NCBI GenBank assembly: GCA_029204045.2
Contig: CM055066.1
Location: 44,282,342-44,346,341, forward strand
Direction of reading: 5' to 3'
Source: Tillandsia leiboldiana
Lineage: Eukaryota; Streptophyta; Magnoliopsida; Poales; Bromeliaceae
Length of the DNA: 64,000 bases
Shown: piece by piece, positions 32,275 to 44,800 of the stretch
How the letters are laid out: every line of letters starts with the position of its first letter
Position numbering within the stretch: the first letter of the stretch is position 1
Position numbers and translations under genes: made by a program
The notes under the pieces: generated by a model
Seen by the model: the letters and a program-made list of their open reading frames with translations, nothing else
Told to the model about the DNA's origin: nothing
Databases searched by the model: none

Positions 32275-35200
32275 CTGGCTTTCTTGGGCTTTTTGCCCCC
32301 TTTCCCGAGCTCCCCTGCCCATGGCCCCTTTAGCAAAGTTGGAGATCTTCATCTTGCGCATCTTCTGGCAGAGGCCCGGATTTTTTGGAAGCCGCGGCGT
32401 CGACGACTTCGGCATCGGAACGCAGTGTGGCGATCTTTCATCGGAGGCCCGTTATCGTCGCAGTTCGATCTGAGATGTCCACAGAGCTACTCCGTCAGTA
32501 TTTTTGGACGATTTTTGCGGCGTTGGAATCACGAGAGGTACGTCTTCGACTTTCGTGTTGATCATCTTGCTGGATTCAGAGTTTATGACACGGTTTTCGA
32601 GGCATTTCTAAGCCGCTGTTTTCTGGTGGAGTTTTTGGACAGCGGCCCCTTGCCAGAATTTTATCTCCTCAACTGGGCATCGGATCGAGACGAGCCTATA
32701 CACTTTTTGGATCTACTCGTCGCGAGGATTATCATCGTATTTTTTTGGGATTTTTATGAGGCTTGCCCGAAGGTATACTGTTTCCCCTCTTACTGTGCAG
32801 AGTTTTACAGTTGTGTGGTTGTGAGTGTTTGCGCACCTGTACTGTAGAATTTGTAACTCGGCCTACGGGGCTCGGATTTGGACGTGCAGGGTACCGTTTC
32901 GAAGATATCGACACGAGGATCGCTGTGATATTTTTATTGGATTTTTCTGGCCATTTTCAGCAGGTGAAAAAGGGACATCTTTGGGACTGAAATTCTGTGT
33001 ATGTTTTTATGGACAGTTTTGGACTTGATGTGTATTTGTGGACTTTGTGTTGTACCCAGGAGAGTTACGAGTGTTGCTGGATCTTTTGGAGTAGGAGATT
33101 TGGATTTCCTGGTATTTTCAGCTGTACGACCCTGGACAGTTGTGCACCTTCAGGTGGGTGGCTTGCTTTCAAGATCTATGGACTGTGCTCTAATTCTATT
33201 GCTATAGAATCATGCATGATAGTGATTGGACTTGGGTAGCATGTTAGAGTGTAGGAATTGTTGATCCTTGTTTTATCTGTCGATCTTGTGATCTCTTGCT
33301 TCCTACTATCATGTTAAATATTTGTTATATTGGAACCTGACCTAGCACCCCCGTCATATGTTGCATGTGTAACCAGACCAGTAGAAAACCCTCACTTGGG
33401 CTAGGGTTATTTATGTTTAGACATTCACACTTTATGTCGCATTCCTGGACTTAGTGTTATCCTCGCCCGGGTAGTGGGCCGAGCGGTCGGGACTTCTCTT
33501 TAGTGTGGGATGCATTTGCACTCGTGCTTGGGAGCAGAGTGGAGTCTGGTAGATGTGGTGGTTCGCTTGTCTGTATCGGGAACCGTTTGGGGTAAACGGT
33601 GGACCCGAGAGATCTTGTTTTCCCCTGTTTGGGTCGTCGCCACTGTGTTAGTGGCAGTAGTGTACTAGTGTTAGCCGGACCTAGAACCCAGAACCCTTTT
33701 CGACATATACTTGATTTTAGTCTACCAATGTTTTCTTCCAAATATCGAAGGGCCGCTGGAGTCTGTTCTTGTTTGATTGGACAAAGGCATCAGCCCTTCG
33801 GGGTTTGGGTAAAACACTTATTTTCTAACTGTTTTTCTAAAAAGAACTAAAATCATTAAATATGGATTTCTTCCAGATCAAATTAGTTTTCAATAACAAA
33901 TGTCACCTTTTTCCTGTAAATCTCCCCACTCGAAAGGATTCGAGTGGTCTGGGTTCTAGGGGCCGTTCCTCTGTCGGGACGAAAGCCACGGGGGCCGAGC
34001 CTGGAACCTGTTCTTGTTTGATAGGGTTGTAGGGGTAGGTCTCCCGGGACTTTCGGGCCCTGTTGGTGTCTTCTGCGAGTTGTACTGTGATTATTGCTTT
34101 CCCGAACTATAAGGGATCGGAACTTCGATAGTCGGAGCCTAGAGTCTGTTCTTGTTTGATAGGGTTCTTAGCACCGGTCTATCGGGTTTCCGAACCCTTA
34201 TGGTGTCGGTCTTTCTGGAGAGTTTAGTGTTCTGTTGTGGGAGCCGTCTGGTGAACGGTGGCCCCAGCGGTGTGACTTCCAGCTTGTGGTTGAGAGTTGG
34301 TGTTGTTGGTCGATCTTGTTGATCGTGGTTTGGACTATAGCCTGCATGAGCCATTTTTGAGCTCGACAGAGATACGCGGATACTTTCCTCGGTGGGGTCG
34401 CTCCCCTCGAGAGCCACTCCGGAGTTGGGCCTGTTACTTGCTATCGCGACTTGTCGACGCCGTCCCTCTGACTGGCCCAATTAGCGGCAGTCACGGACAC
34501 CCTACGGTAGACCCGTCCTGTTGAGGATATGCGGCAGTAGGTGGGCGCAGGTTTGACTGGACCCTTTGAGGCAGTCAGTTTAGATTTGGTGAGTTTACTG
34601 TGTGTGTTAGTAGATGCATCACGTTTCATCTGTTCCTTTTCTTGAGCATCTAGATAGAGGCATAGTAGCTGTAGAGTTACTTTTCCAGCCCTTTCATTTC
34701 AGTTTTATATTGTTACTTTATGCCTCTAGTAGACTTAGTGGGCAGTCCGTTGGGCTTGTTGGCGGCACCCACTGAGAACTACTTGGGACGTAGTTCTCAC
34801 ACCCGTTGTGGTGTATTTTCCCACAGGGACTTCTACTCCTGTTCCTGCTGCTCCTGTTGCTGCTTCTTCTGATCGTGGTGAGGGAGTCGCGAGCTAGATC
34901 CCTACCAGTCGTCGTCCAGAGAGTAGATCTACCCTTTTTATTTTGAGAGTTTCTTGTTGAGAGACCTTGTAGTGAGGTATAGAGTTGTACTTTTCCTTCT
35001 GAGTTGAGTGACTTGTACTTTGGTGAGGACTTTGTACTAATTTATTTTATTTCTAGTGGTTTATTTTCAGCTCTGATATCTGGGTAGTTTAGTATCTATC
35101 TTTTGCAGGTTTGACGCTTCGTCTATACGGGGTTCACCGTATGGGCGGCGGATCTGTTAGCGAGCCCGGGTCGCAGTTTCGACGCCGGGGCGTGACAGAA

Positions 35201-35384
35201 AGATTCTTCCAAGTGTTTCTACACTACAAGAAGTATTCGGATCACACAAAATCTTTAGTTAAACATACCTGATCCTTTTGAATTCTTCTTTCTTGAGATT
35301 GAGTTAAATGTTCCAACTTTCTTCACCTTCAATCTTCAAGACTTGAGACTTTCACGAAACTACGCCAACTCAAATTCCGTAACA

Positions 35385-35398
35385 ATCTCCCCCTTTGG
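35385..35398 (-). promoter_or_regulatory. Polypurine tract of inner copia element
   Basis: On the minus strand CCAAAGGGGGAGAT lies directly before the 3' LTR. It is the same tract as at 56242-56252 and about 839-850. Confidence 0.9.
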
Positions 35399-36243
35399 CG
35401 GTTTCGTGACAAAACACAGATCCACTAAAGAAAATTCAAAAAGATATTTTTGTTGCTATCACCATACAACAAAAATTTACAATGGAGATCCAAAAATTTA
35501 AAAACATGAGATAAACTCCTAAAACAGACTCTAAACTTAGACATCTGTACTCTCTGCACAAAGAAATCATTCTTGACAAAAAGAGATCGTTAGATACCTC
35601 AAGAATATTTAGCATACAAAACCTAGTACAGAGATAGAGTTTATCTGATCATCATGACATTTGAGAATTCAGATATGTAAGAGAATCATAGTCAAAAACC
35701 AACATATCTTCTATGCAATTAAAAACCAAATGTCACAAAATGTTAGTCCAACATCAACTTGTTAGTCATATTACATGCCCAAATAGTTAGTCGAATAGTT
35801 AGTCGAGACATGCAAACAATCACAAGATGAAAACCAAAGTTGAAGTTGAAGTGATACTTACCTTGATGTATCCAAAATCTTCATCAGCAAGATTTTCACA
35901 ATCATTGTTCAAGTTCCCTTGATGTTCACTTACTTTGATGTTCATTCACATCATCATTGTACCTTGATGCAGTCATCATTGTTCATCATTGATGTATACA
36001 AGATCACAATTTTCACAATATCATTGTTCAAGTTCTCTAAACTCTCTCCCCCTTTTTGTCACAAACAAAGCCAAAGTTACCAAAAAATTGAAGGATAGTT
36101 AAAAGAATATCAACGAAAATGTTCCGAAATTTAAGAACTAGAATTAAAAGTAAGTCCTAAAAACTGAAAAACCTGCACAAAAGTATTAAAAATCTGCAAA
36201 AGAATAAAAAGTTCCTGCATAAGAGAATTGTTAGTCAGACGAT
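35399..36243 (-). other. Inner copia: 3' untranslated internal region
   Basis: This lies between the third ORF and the polypurine tract. It matches 55586-56240 of the outer element in reverse (for example, the ACTAACTATTTGGGCATG region near 35780). No ORF of its own. Confidence 0.7.
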
Positions 36244-37035
36244 TCAGGCATCTGAATCTGAGTCAACCGAGGCGGAGTCTTCAGAGCTCGTACAACCCAG
36301 CTTTTTCAAAATTCCTTTAAGCATTCCCGAGATCGTAGTACACTCTTGCTTCATCTGATGTATGTCCTTGGACATCTTTCTGAGTTCTAGAGCCATTTTA
36401 TCTTGTTCTTGTTTTATGGAAGACTCTAGATTTCCCTTTTGGTCAGTTCTTCTGGAAGTTGAAGAACGTTGAGTGACGATTGACGGAGCAGTCTGACCTT
36501 CATTCCGAGGAGATCGTCTTGGCAAAAAGGGTGGATTGCTTGGCACATTCTTTTTCATGGCTTGCTGCTTAAGTATTGAGGAAGACTTCAGTAGCTTCTT
36601 TTTCTTTAGGTAAACCTTATTTTCTTCATCAATGCCTTGTTGTACTTCGTCAAGAAATGTGTCCCAATCTTCTTCGTCTTCTGATTCAGTGTCAATTTGA
36701 GAAATATTCCTTGGGTTCTCTTGACATGGTTCATTTATTTCAATACCTCGAGCTCGTCCAGGTCGTCGAGCAAGTCTTTTTCTTTTTAGGAAAATGGATG
36801 AAGAAGTCATCGGTGCTTTTCCTTTTTCCGCAACAGTAAGCGGAGCCTTTTCCGTTGATGTTTTTGCATGGGCTTTCCCTTTCGATGCAACAGAGGTTTT
36901 CTGTGGCGATTTTTCAGGATGTGTTTCATCATCAGATAACTCATCCCAGTTAACTTCATCCTTTTTTGCTCTCTTGGCAGTGTCTCTCGTATGTACCATA
37001 GCAGTAAGTAGGAAAACAATCCAAGTGATCACCAT
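36244..37035 (-). CDS. Third ORF (envelope-like position) of inner copia element, 263 aa
   Basis: An open frame of 263 residues runs from an ATG at 37033-37035 to a stop at 36244. The N-terminus has a short hydrophobic stretch (MVITWIVFLLTAMVHTR). A basic/acidic low-complexity region with two KGKAPM-like words follows, then GRARGIEI, an acidic patch, a Lys-rich segment, and a predicted coiled coil near the end (about 195-245). It ends KKLGCTSSEDSASVDSDSDA. The homologue at 54158-55585 shares the start (AMVHTR...KRAKK) and the end (KKLGCSSSEES) but has a roughly 130-residue central domain that this one lacks. SIRE-type elements carry an ORF here, sometimes called envelope-like; its function is unknown. 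Confidence 0.75.
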   Translation of the reverse strand: MVITWIVFLLTAMVHTRDTAKRAKKDEVNWDELSDDETHPEKSPQKTSVASKGKAHAKTSTEKAPLTVAEKGKAPMTSSSIFLKRKRLARRPGRARGIEINEPCQENPRNISQIDTESEDEEDWDTFLDEVQQGIDEENKVYLKKKKLLKSSSILKQQAMKKNVPSNPPFLPRRSPRNEGQTAPSIVTQRSSTSRRTDQKGNLESSIKQEQDKMALELRKMSKDIHQMKQECTTISGMLKGILKKLGCTSSEDSASVDSDSDA

Positions 37036-38673
37036 TGCTAATGGTTTCTTGAGAAAAGGAATCCTGTGTGGAACGACTCAAGAACACATGAGAAAATTGT
37101 TAATTTTCAAAAATTGAAAAATTGTACCCAAACAATCATAATCATGTAGAGAGACTAAGAATCAAATTAGTTTTGCAAAAGGACTTTTAAAAATAGATCA
37201 ATTGCATGATTTTCGAAAATCCTTATTATATGCCCTAAAACCGAAATTTTAGAAATCGAAGCCTAAAAATCTGTTAATCAGGAGAATACCTAGCATATAA
37301 TCAAAACTAATCTACCCAGAGTTCTTATTTCAAAAGAAATTTGATCAAAAACCATCCACAAACAAAGTTGATCCAAGAAATTCATGACGTTTGTGGAAGA
37401 AGAGAGAAAAACGGTGAAAAACCGAGATTTTGATCAATAAAACTTACTTGGAGTTGAAGAACTTGAGTTTGAAAGCTTCCAGGAAGGATGAAATCTAGAG
37501 AGAGAGGCTCTGGAAACTTTGGAACAAAAGATTGGAGTAAAAGAAATCAAAAACCCTTTTGTTCTTTGTAAAACCTAGCCGCGATCCGGATCAGTTCATA
37601 ACTGCGATCCGGATCGGCTACCCGCAGTGAGAAACTGCGTTCGGGATCCGGATCGGCAGATACAATCCGGATCGTCAGCCCGCAGAAGAATTCCTGCGTT
37701 CGGGATCCGGATCATCTAGCCCGATCCGGATCGGCTCCAACTTTTTCTTTAGAAAATTTCAGAAAAATTCAAGAAAAACCAGAAAAAGATTGTAAGCACA
37801 AATGTGTATCAACTTTAAACAAAAATCATCGTTTCATACAACAAGAATTAGATTATGCCAAATCTATCAATAATATCCAAAAATGAAACGAAAATTTACA
37901 AAAATTAAATCCCTTAAAGTTGAACACCTTCAATTACATCTAACTTGATCTTATGAGTAATGCCTTTATCAAATCATCAATTCAGTAAAAAAAATGAAAT
38001 ACAAAGATCAATAGATGTTTGAAATCCCAAATATAATAGATAATGTATCTAGACAATCTGTTGAAGAGAGTGGCTCTTTGAGCATCTTTCTTTAAAAACC
38101 CACCTTATACCAACCTTGAAATTTGACGGAGTCAAGTATTTCAACATGCATTTTACTTAATCAAAAATTTGAACAACCATGCTTGGTATACATGTGGTAG
38201 CTGCACACAATACTCGGACGACCGAGGTGGTAGCTCTTTCCTCCATGTGGTGGTAGTTTTCACACTCCTCATTGGGATGTAACTCTTTCCACATCTTTTG
38301 AGCATTATACTTTTTCTATGACTCCCCCTCAATTGGCTATCAATTATTTAAGATATAAAGTATTCAACCAAATATTGATCTCGATTTCATACTCGACTAA
38401 GCAGTCAAATAAGATAATGACTATACCAAGAGATCATAGAGAGAGAGAAATTGACTTTGATCACTTAGAAGATGATTTAATTAACATAAATGATCATTGC
38501 AATAGTGAAATATTATGATGGCAAAAGCATAATAAATTTCTAAATGTGCGAAAAGATGCAATTAAAGTCAATTATGATCTATGCTCAATTAATGTCCTAT
38601 GTACAAACATAGATAATGAACAAAACAAAAACAAATACAAAACCTATCCTAAGCAAAGGTTTCAAAAAGAAGT
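37036..38673 (-). other. Inner copia: region between pol and third ORF
   Basis: About 1.6 kb without a coding frame. It matches 52589-54157 of the outer element in reverse. It contains six GATCCGGATC-type palindromes at about 37581-37735, like those in U3 of the same element, upstream (in sense direction) of the third ORF. No recognised gene. Confidence 0.7.
37581..37735 (-). promoter_or_regulatory. U3-like palindrome array upstream of third ORF
   Basis: Six GATCCGGATC or ATCCGGAT cores occur, three of them next to CGTTCGGG, the same composite as in the element's LTR. They lie about 550 bp before the start of the third ORF. This suggests a shared regulatory block, possibly an internal promoter (inference). 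Confidence 0.5.
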
Positions 38674-41600
38674 TTATTTCAAGGAAAGCATTCCAATTGC
38701 TTTTCGTAAATGAATAAAACGTTTTTGATCCAAAGGTTTTGTTAGAATGTCAGCTAATTGATCCTCAGTTGAAATATATGAAAGTTGAAGAGTATTTGAT
38801 TCAACTAGCTCTCTAAGAAAATGATATCTAAGCTCAATATGTTTTGTTCTAGAGTGCAACACAGGATTTTTAGAAATGTTAATTGCACTTGTGTTGTCAC
38901 AAAGAATTGTTACCGAAGATGCTGAAATGCGGAAGTCGCTCAATACGCTTTTCATCCAAATGAGTTGAGTTGAGCAACTTCCCGCAGAAATGTATTCCGC
39001 TTCGGCAGTCGAGAGTGCTATGCAGTTCTGTTTTTTACTGTGCCATGCAACAAGGCAATGGCCAAGATAGAAGCATGCACCACTCGTGCTTTGCCGATCA
39101 TCCACTGATCCTGCCCAATCGGCATCTGAGTATCCAACAATATCCAAACTTGTTCCCATAGGATACCAAATTCCGAAATTAATTGATCCTTTGATATACC
39201 GGATGATCCTTTTCACCGCTTTCAGGTGAACCTCCTTTGGTGCTGATTGATATCTCGCGCAAATCCCAACACCAAAAGATATATCCGGGCGACTAGCCGT
39301 GAGGTAAAGTAGACTTCCAATCATACTTCGATACAGTTTCTCGTCTACATTCTCACTATGTGATTCACTTCCAAGTCCCTTGTGGCTAGTTCCCATTGGA
39401 GTCGAAAAATCTTTACAATTTTCTAGATCAAACTTTCTGACCAACTCCATTGCATACTTGGATTGACTCAAGTGAATACCTTCATCATTTTGTTTAATTT
39501 GCAATCCAAGGAAATAAGTCAATTCGCCCATCATGGACATCTCAAATTCGCTTTCCATGGTCTCCGCGAATTTAGAAGCATCATTATCTCTTGTTGCGCC
39601 AAATACAATGTCATCGACATAGATTTGTGCTACAATGAAATTGCTTTGATAATGCTTCACAAAGAGAGTCCTATCAGCTCCCCCTCGAGTATAGCCCTTC
39701 TCCAAAAGGTGCTTTGTTAACCGTTCGTACCATGCTCGCGGTGCTTGTTTCAGACCGTAAAGAGCCTTTTTCAAACGAAAAACATGGTTAGGTTGTTTAT
39801 GATCTACAAAACCTTTCGGTTGAGCCACATAAACTTCCTCATTTAAAAACCCATTTAGAAATGCGCTCTTAACGTCCATTTGAAATAATTTGATTTTAAA
39901 ATGACAAGCAATAGCAAATAGTATACGAATGGACTCGAGTCTAGCTACAGGGGCGAATGTTTCATCAAAGTCTATACCTTCTACTTGAGAGTAGCCTTGA
40001 GCAACTAATTGTGCCTTGTTCCTGATGATAGTACCATCCTCATTTTTCTTGTTCTTGAAGATCCATTTGGTACCTATCACATTGTGTTGCTTTGGAGGCT
40101 TCGTTAATTCCCAGACTTTGTTTCGCTCAAATTGATGGAGCTCTTCCTGCATTGCTTTAATCCAGTAGTCATCCTGAAGAGCTTCATCTATGTTCTTTGG
40201 TTCGATTAAAGATACGTAGCAAGCGAATCCACAAACCAACTGCCTCCGAGTTCTGACTCCTTCTTGTGGATCTCCAATAATATTCGATTCCGGATGATCC
40301 TTGGAGATTCGTAACGTTTGTTGAAACGGAGTACTCGGAGATACATGAGATGATTCCTGCACATCAGATAAACTTGAAGAACCATTAGATGCATCATTAA
40401 TATTGGAAGTATTATTATGAGAAGATGCATTAGCAGGAGAATCATCATCTAGAGAGATATCGAGGGTAGATTTTCCTGATCCAAAGTGAAAAGCTTCATC
40501 TACTTTAACATTTATAGATTCTACGATCGTCTTAGATTCAATGTTAAATACTCGATATGCTCTGCTATTCGTAGAATAACCCAAAAAGATCCCTTCATCA
40601 CTTCGAGAGTCGAACTTTCCAAGATTTTCACGGTCACGTAAAATGTAACATCGATTCCCGAAGACACGAAAATATTTGATGTTGGGTTTTCTACTAAACC
40701 ACAGCTCATATGGTGTATTTAAAGTTCCTGGGCGCAAGTAAACTCTATTAATGACATAGACAGCGGTGTTCACGGCTTCAGCCCAAAAATGTAGCGGTAA
40801 ATTTCGGCTATGAAGCATCACACGCGCCATCTCTTGAACAACCCTGTTCTTGCGCTCAACAACACCATTCTGCTGAGGTGTATAGGGTGCCGAGAATTCA
40901 TGTTTAATGCCATTTGAAGTGCAAAAATTAATGAATTTTGAATTTATGAATTCTCCACCTCTATCACTTCTAACACGAATGATCTTTTCATTCTTTTCAA
41001 TCATAATACGATGGCAAATCTCATGAAAAGAGTCAAACGTATCAGCTTTCTCTTTTAAAAATGCTACCCAAGAAAACCGAGAGAAATCATCAACCAATAA
41101 AAAAATGTACCATTTACCTCCCAAAGATGGTTGACGGGTCGGCCCCATTAAGTCCATGTGCAAAAGTTCCAAGGGCCGTTTTGTACCAACGTGGTTCAAG
41201 TTCTTGTGTGCAGTCCTAGACTGTTTTCCCTTTTGGCAACCACCACACACAACGTTTTGTTTAAATAAAAGCTTTGGAACCCCCTTGACCACGTCCTTGT
41301 TTAAAATTCTAGTAAGTTCCTTAAAATTTAAGTGACCTAGCCTTTCATGCCAAAGAGTTTCATTATTCAAAGCGGCTAAGTTACAATTTTCAGAAAATTT
41401 ATTAGGAACAACATAACAATTGTTTTCAGATCTAACCCCTTTTAAAAAGAAGACATGGTCCTTATCAGTTATAACGCATTCAACAGATGAAAAGTTAACT
41501 GAAAAACCATTGTCGCAAAGTTGACTTATGCTTATGAGGTTAGTCTTAAGGCCATCAACAAATAAGACGTTTTTCATAATCGGGCCATCTGGAATAGCTA

Positions 41601-41830
41601 CCGTCCCTTTTCCAACAATTTTGGAAGATCGACCGTCTCCGAAAACAACGTGTCCTCCGGAGATTTTCTCAAGATTTTGAAAACTATTTTTGTCACCGGT
41701 CATGTGACGGGAACACCCGCTATCCAGATACCAAGACGAACTATCATATGCATGCAAGGAAACATTGGAAACAAGACAAGGGAAAATTTCACCTTTGCGC
41801 ACCCAAACCCTTTTGGAGTGCGTCGGTAAT
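38674..41830 (-). CDS. Pol polyprotein of inner copia element, open frame
   Basis: An uninterrupted frame of more than 1042 residues follows an in-frame TGA that separates it from gag. Domains in order, numbered from the VRKGEIFP segment: aspartic protease ([14 protein letters not shown] at about 27-29); GAG pre-integrase zinc site ([13 protein letters not shown]...[11 protein letters not shown], about 148-200); integrase core with D, D and E in [16 protein letters not shown] and NGVVERKN; reverse transcriptase ([43 protein letters not shown]); and RNase H ([13 protein letters not shown]) to the end [10 protein letters not shown]. All catalytic motifs I checked are present. It acts in the cytoplasmic particle and nucleus for reverse transcription and integration. 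It would need readthrough or another start to be expressed. Confidence 0.9.
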
Positions 41831-41833
41831 GGT

Positions 41834-42569
41834 CATGAAGTTATATGCCTAGGTGAAGGCGTCTTGTTAAAGCGATTGTTGTTCCTTGATGAAATCGTCT
41901 TGCGCGATGAACTACCAAGTCTCTTTTCATTTGAAAAGTTTTGCTTTGATTTTCGGGGAGGAGCCTTTTTGGTAGTTGTTGCAAGAGGTCCTTGAGATGA
42001 GCGTTCGACTCCCGTCTTGCAATATCTTCTTATGTGCCCTGAAACACCACAACGAAAACATACCTTAGATCTTGACGATCCCAAAGAGGATGAAGTAGGT
42101 TTGTTGTCGTTGTTTGTCTTGAATTCCGGTGTCGGAGGAGGAGATACCGACTGAGGCACAAAAACTGTCTCACTCGAACTTGGACTGTTTCCAGTTTGAG
42201 TGTATCCGAGGCCGAACCGATTTGATTGACCAAGACCAAGAAGTCTATCCAACTTACTCCTTCCTGAAGAGAATCGCTGTAAGTCATTCTTGAGTTGGAA
42301 AATGGTCTTTGTCATTTCCAGGTTATCCTGTCGAGCCTCGTTGTAGAGCTTTGAGAAGTGATTCGCGTTATCCACCAGATTTGTATGTTCCTTCTCAAGT
42401 TGCTCATTGGACTCTTGAAGGGAAACATTTGCCTTTATCAGGTTTTCCCTTTCCACTTCAAGAGCGTTTGAGAGAGAAGTCGCTCTTTTTGCTTCTTCTT
42501 CGAGATCATGCACTCTCCCTCTCAAACTCTTGTTTTGCTTAGCCACTTTATTTGAGTCCCTCAAAAGTC
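41834..42569 (-). pseudogene. Gag of inner copia element, C-terminal part
   Basis: From the insertion point at about 42576 the minus-strand frame reads YHRLLRDSNKVAKQNK. It then has a long heptad-like coiled coil and a zinc knuckle (CFRCGVSGHIRRYC, about 42032-42075), and ends at a TGA at about 41831-41833 in frame with pol. The first residues of this open frame in the genome come from the inserted LTR and do not belong to Gag. The outer relative has no stop at this point. Confidence 0.88.
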
Positions 42570-42789
42570 TGTGGTATGTAAAGTACCGGGGCATTGGATA
42601 GCGCGCCGACCACACAGATGGCTTGGAGCAGAGAGTTGCCTTGGGCATGTTGCATTTGAGGTTACTGTTGATGCCGAGTTGATTCGGATCAACGCGGAAG
42701 CTCCAGCTCGATTCGGGGTTTTTCTGGGCTTTGTAGGCCGATTGAGGATGAGATTGGGAATTTCAGACTTCACCGTGGAGTGCCGGAAA

Positions 42790-43215
42790 TTCAGGAACGC
42801 GTGGAACAGGTGTACTTTCAGATTACAGCGAGGTTCGGGAGGTTCCGGACTGACGCGGAGGGCCCGGAGTCAAAAAGTGAGTCGGAACTGGCAATTTTGG
42901 AGCCGGTAATTGATTTGAGCACCCCGACTCAACGGATAAGCTTTTTGAGGAGAAAAAGCTGTGGACACGTGTACTTTTGATTTACAGCGAGGTTCGGGAG
43001 GTTCCGGACTGACGCGGAGGACCCGGAGGCAAAAAGTGAGTCGGGACTGGCAATTTTGGAGCCGGTAATTGATTTGAGCACCCCGACTCAACGGATAAGC
43101 TTTTTGAGGAGAAAAAGCTGTGGACACGTATACTTTTGATTTACAGCGAGGTTCGGGAGGTTCCGGACTGACGCAGAGGACCCGGAGGCAAAAAGTGAGT
43201 TGGAGTTGGAGTTTT
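42790..43215 (+). repeat. 159-bp tandem repeat, about 2.6 copies
   Basis: AGGTTCGGGAGGTTCCGG recurs at 42831, 42990 and 43149, a period of 159 bp. The units are nearly identical and lie just upstream of the TATA box of the solo LTR, so they duplicate part of its promoter region. Confidence 0.85.
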
Positions 43216-43604
43216 GGAATTAATTAATTAGTTAATTAATTATAAAGCCCTTGCTTTATAAAAAGGCCCCAGCCCCTCCTCTGCAGCAGAGAGAAGAAAG
43301 AAAAAGGAAGAAAGAAAGAAAGGAAAAGAAAAGAGAGGAAAAGGAAAAAAGAAAAGAAAGAAAAGGGTTTGCAAGGTGATCTTGGATTTTTGGACTCGCC
43401 GTTGGAGGCCGCGTGGAGCTCGTGGGCGTGCGGCGAGCGGCAACGAGGTAAGCAAAATTCTGACTTTTGGGTTTTTCGGAGGTTTATGCAGTTTTTGGAG
43501 TTTTTGAGCTTTGAGGAATTTGTAATGGGGTTTTAAAGTGCTAAAATCGGATTTTTTTGGGATTTTTCGGATTATTGGGGTTTTTTCGGAAATTCTTGGA
43601 TTTG

Positions 43605-44800
43605 CCGTCGCCGGCGGCCGCGCGCGCGCGCAACGGCGCACGCGCGGCGCCAGGGTGCTGCTGTTGGCAGCACCCTGCGGCGACTTGCCACTGGGCGCGG
43701 CGCCGCGTGCAGCAAAGAGCGGCACGCGGCGCTGCCTGGCCGCGCGCAGGCGCGCGCGGCATCTCCTGGCCGCGCGCAGGCGCGCGCGGCAGGGCCGCGC
43801 GCAGGGGCGCGCGGCAGGGCCGCGCGGCACCTCCTGGCCACGCGCGGCAGGGCCGCGCGCGTGCGCGCGGCACCTCCTGGCCGCGCGCAGGCGCGCGCGG
43901 CAGGGCCGCGCGCAGGGGCGCGCGGCAGGGCCGCGCACGGGTGCGCGCGGCATCTCCTGGCCGCGCGCGGCAGGGCCGCGCGCAGGGGCGCGCAGGCCTG
44001 CGGGCCACGCGGGCGCGCGACCGCGCGCAGCGCCGCAGGGCGCTGCGCGGCGCGCTCCGGCACCGCGCAGCGGGTCGCTGCGCGGCGCTGCTTGGTGTGG
44101 CGCCGTGCGGCGGGCCTCCCTCGTCGCGCGGCTGGGGTTTTCGCCGCTCTGCGTGCTCCCGGACGGTGGGCGACTCCTCGGTTTGCATGCCGACGCCGTG
44201 TTTTCGCCGTCGGAGCCCGTGGGTCGCCGTCGGCCGCTGTTTTCGCTCGCTGTTTTGCGCAGGTTTTCGCCGTTTTTCGCGAGCAGGTTGCGAGCAGTTT
44301 CGCAAGCGGTTCCGCTGTTTTCGCTCGCTGTTTTGCGCAGGTTTTTGCCGTTTTTCGCGAGCAGGTTGCGAGCAGTTTCGCAAGCGGTTTCGCTGTTTTC
44401 GCCCGCTGTTTTTGCGCAGGTTTTCGCCGTTTTTCGCGAGCAGGTTGCGAGCAGTTTCGCAAGAGGTTTCGCTGTTTTCGCTCGCAGATTTCGCGCAGTT
44501 TCGCGCAGGTTTTCGCGCAGGTTTCCGCCGTTTTTCGCGAGCAGTTTGCGAGCGGTTTAGCGCATTTTTCGAGCAGATTTCGCGAGCGGTTTGCGCAGTT
44601 TTCGCTGGTTTTTCGCAAGCTGTTTTTGAGCAGTTTTTGCGCCGACGGAGCTGTTTTCGCCGTCGGGCGCTGATTTTCGCCGACGGGCTGTTTTTCGCCG
44701 TCGGGCGCTGATTTTCGCCGACGGGCTGTTTTTCGCCGTCGGGCGCTGATTTTTCGCTGATGGAGGCTGTTTTCGCCGACGGAGGCTGTTTTTCGCCGTC
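43605..44800 (+). repeat. CpG-rich short repeats inside the solo LTR
   Basis: From 43605 to about 44100 the sequence is dominated by CGCGCG, GGCAGGGCCGCGCG and CAGGCGCGCG words. From 44230 to 44640 it passes into repeats of about 80-100 bp around TTTTTCGCGAGCAGGTTGCG. From 44660 to 44800 it repeats TTTTCGCCGTCGGGCGCTGA. It is transcribed leader or body of the LTR. No coding evidence. Confidence 0.75.

Larger units (their letters stand above)
31454..35197 (+). repeat. Solo long LTR (3744 bp), target duplication gaaag
   Basis: It starts TGTGAGGACCCGG and ends CCGGGGCGTGACA, with gaaag at 31449-31453 and 35198-35202. The empty site is preserved in the partner copia LTR at 49436-49446. It has a TATA box at 32266-32274 and ERSE-like modules at 31837-32106. 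It contains no coding region and no primer binding site, so it is taken as a solo LTR. It resembles 14159-17163 and 18168-21610 in reverse orientation, and shares its 3' half with 42577-47018 and 57515-59333. Confidence 0.9.
30283..35384 (-). repeat. 3' LTR of inner copia element, split by a solo LTR
   Basis: Its own sequence is 30283-31453 plus 35203-35384, together 1353 bp, exactly the length of the partner LTR at 48275-49627. Differences seen: G versus A in CACGGCAG/CACAGCAG (about 30471), and T versus C in GATCTGG/GATCCGG (about 31262). Both are C/T-type transitions at a CpG. TATA on the minus strand is at 31051-31059 and the stem-loop array at about 30578-30768. Confidence 0.92.
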
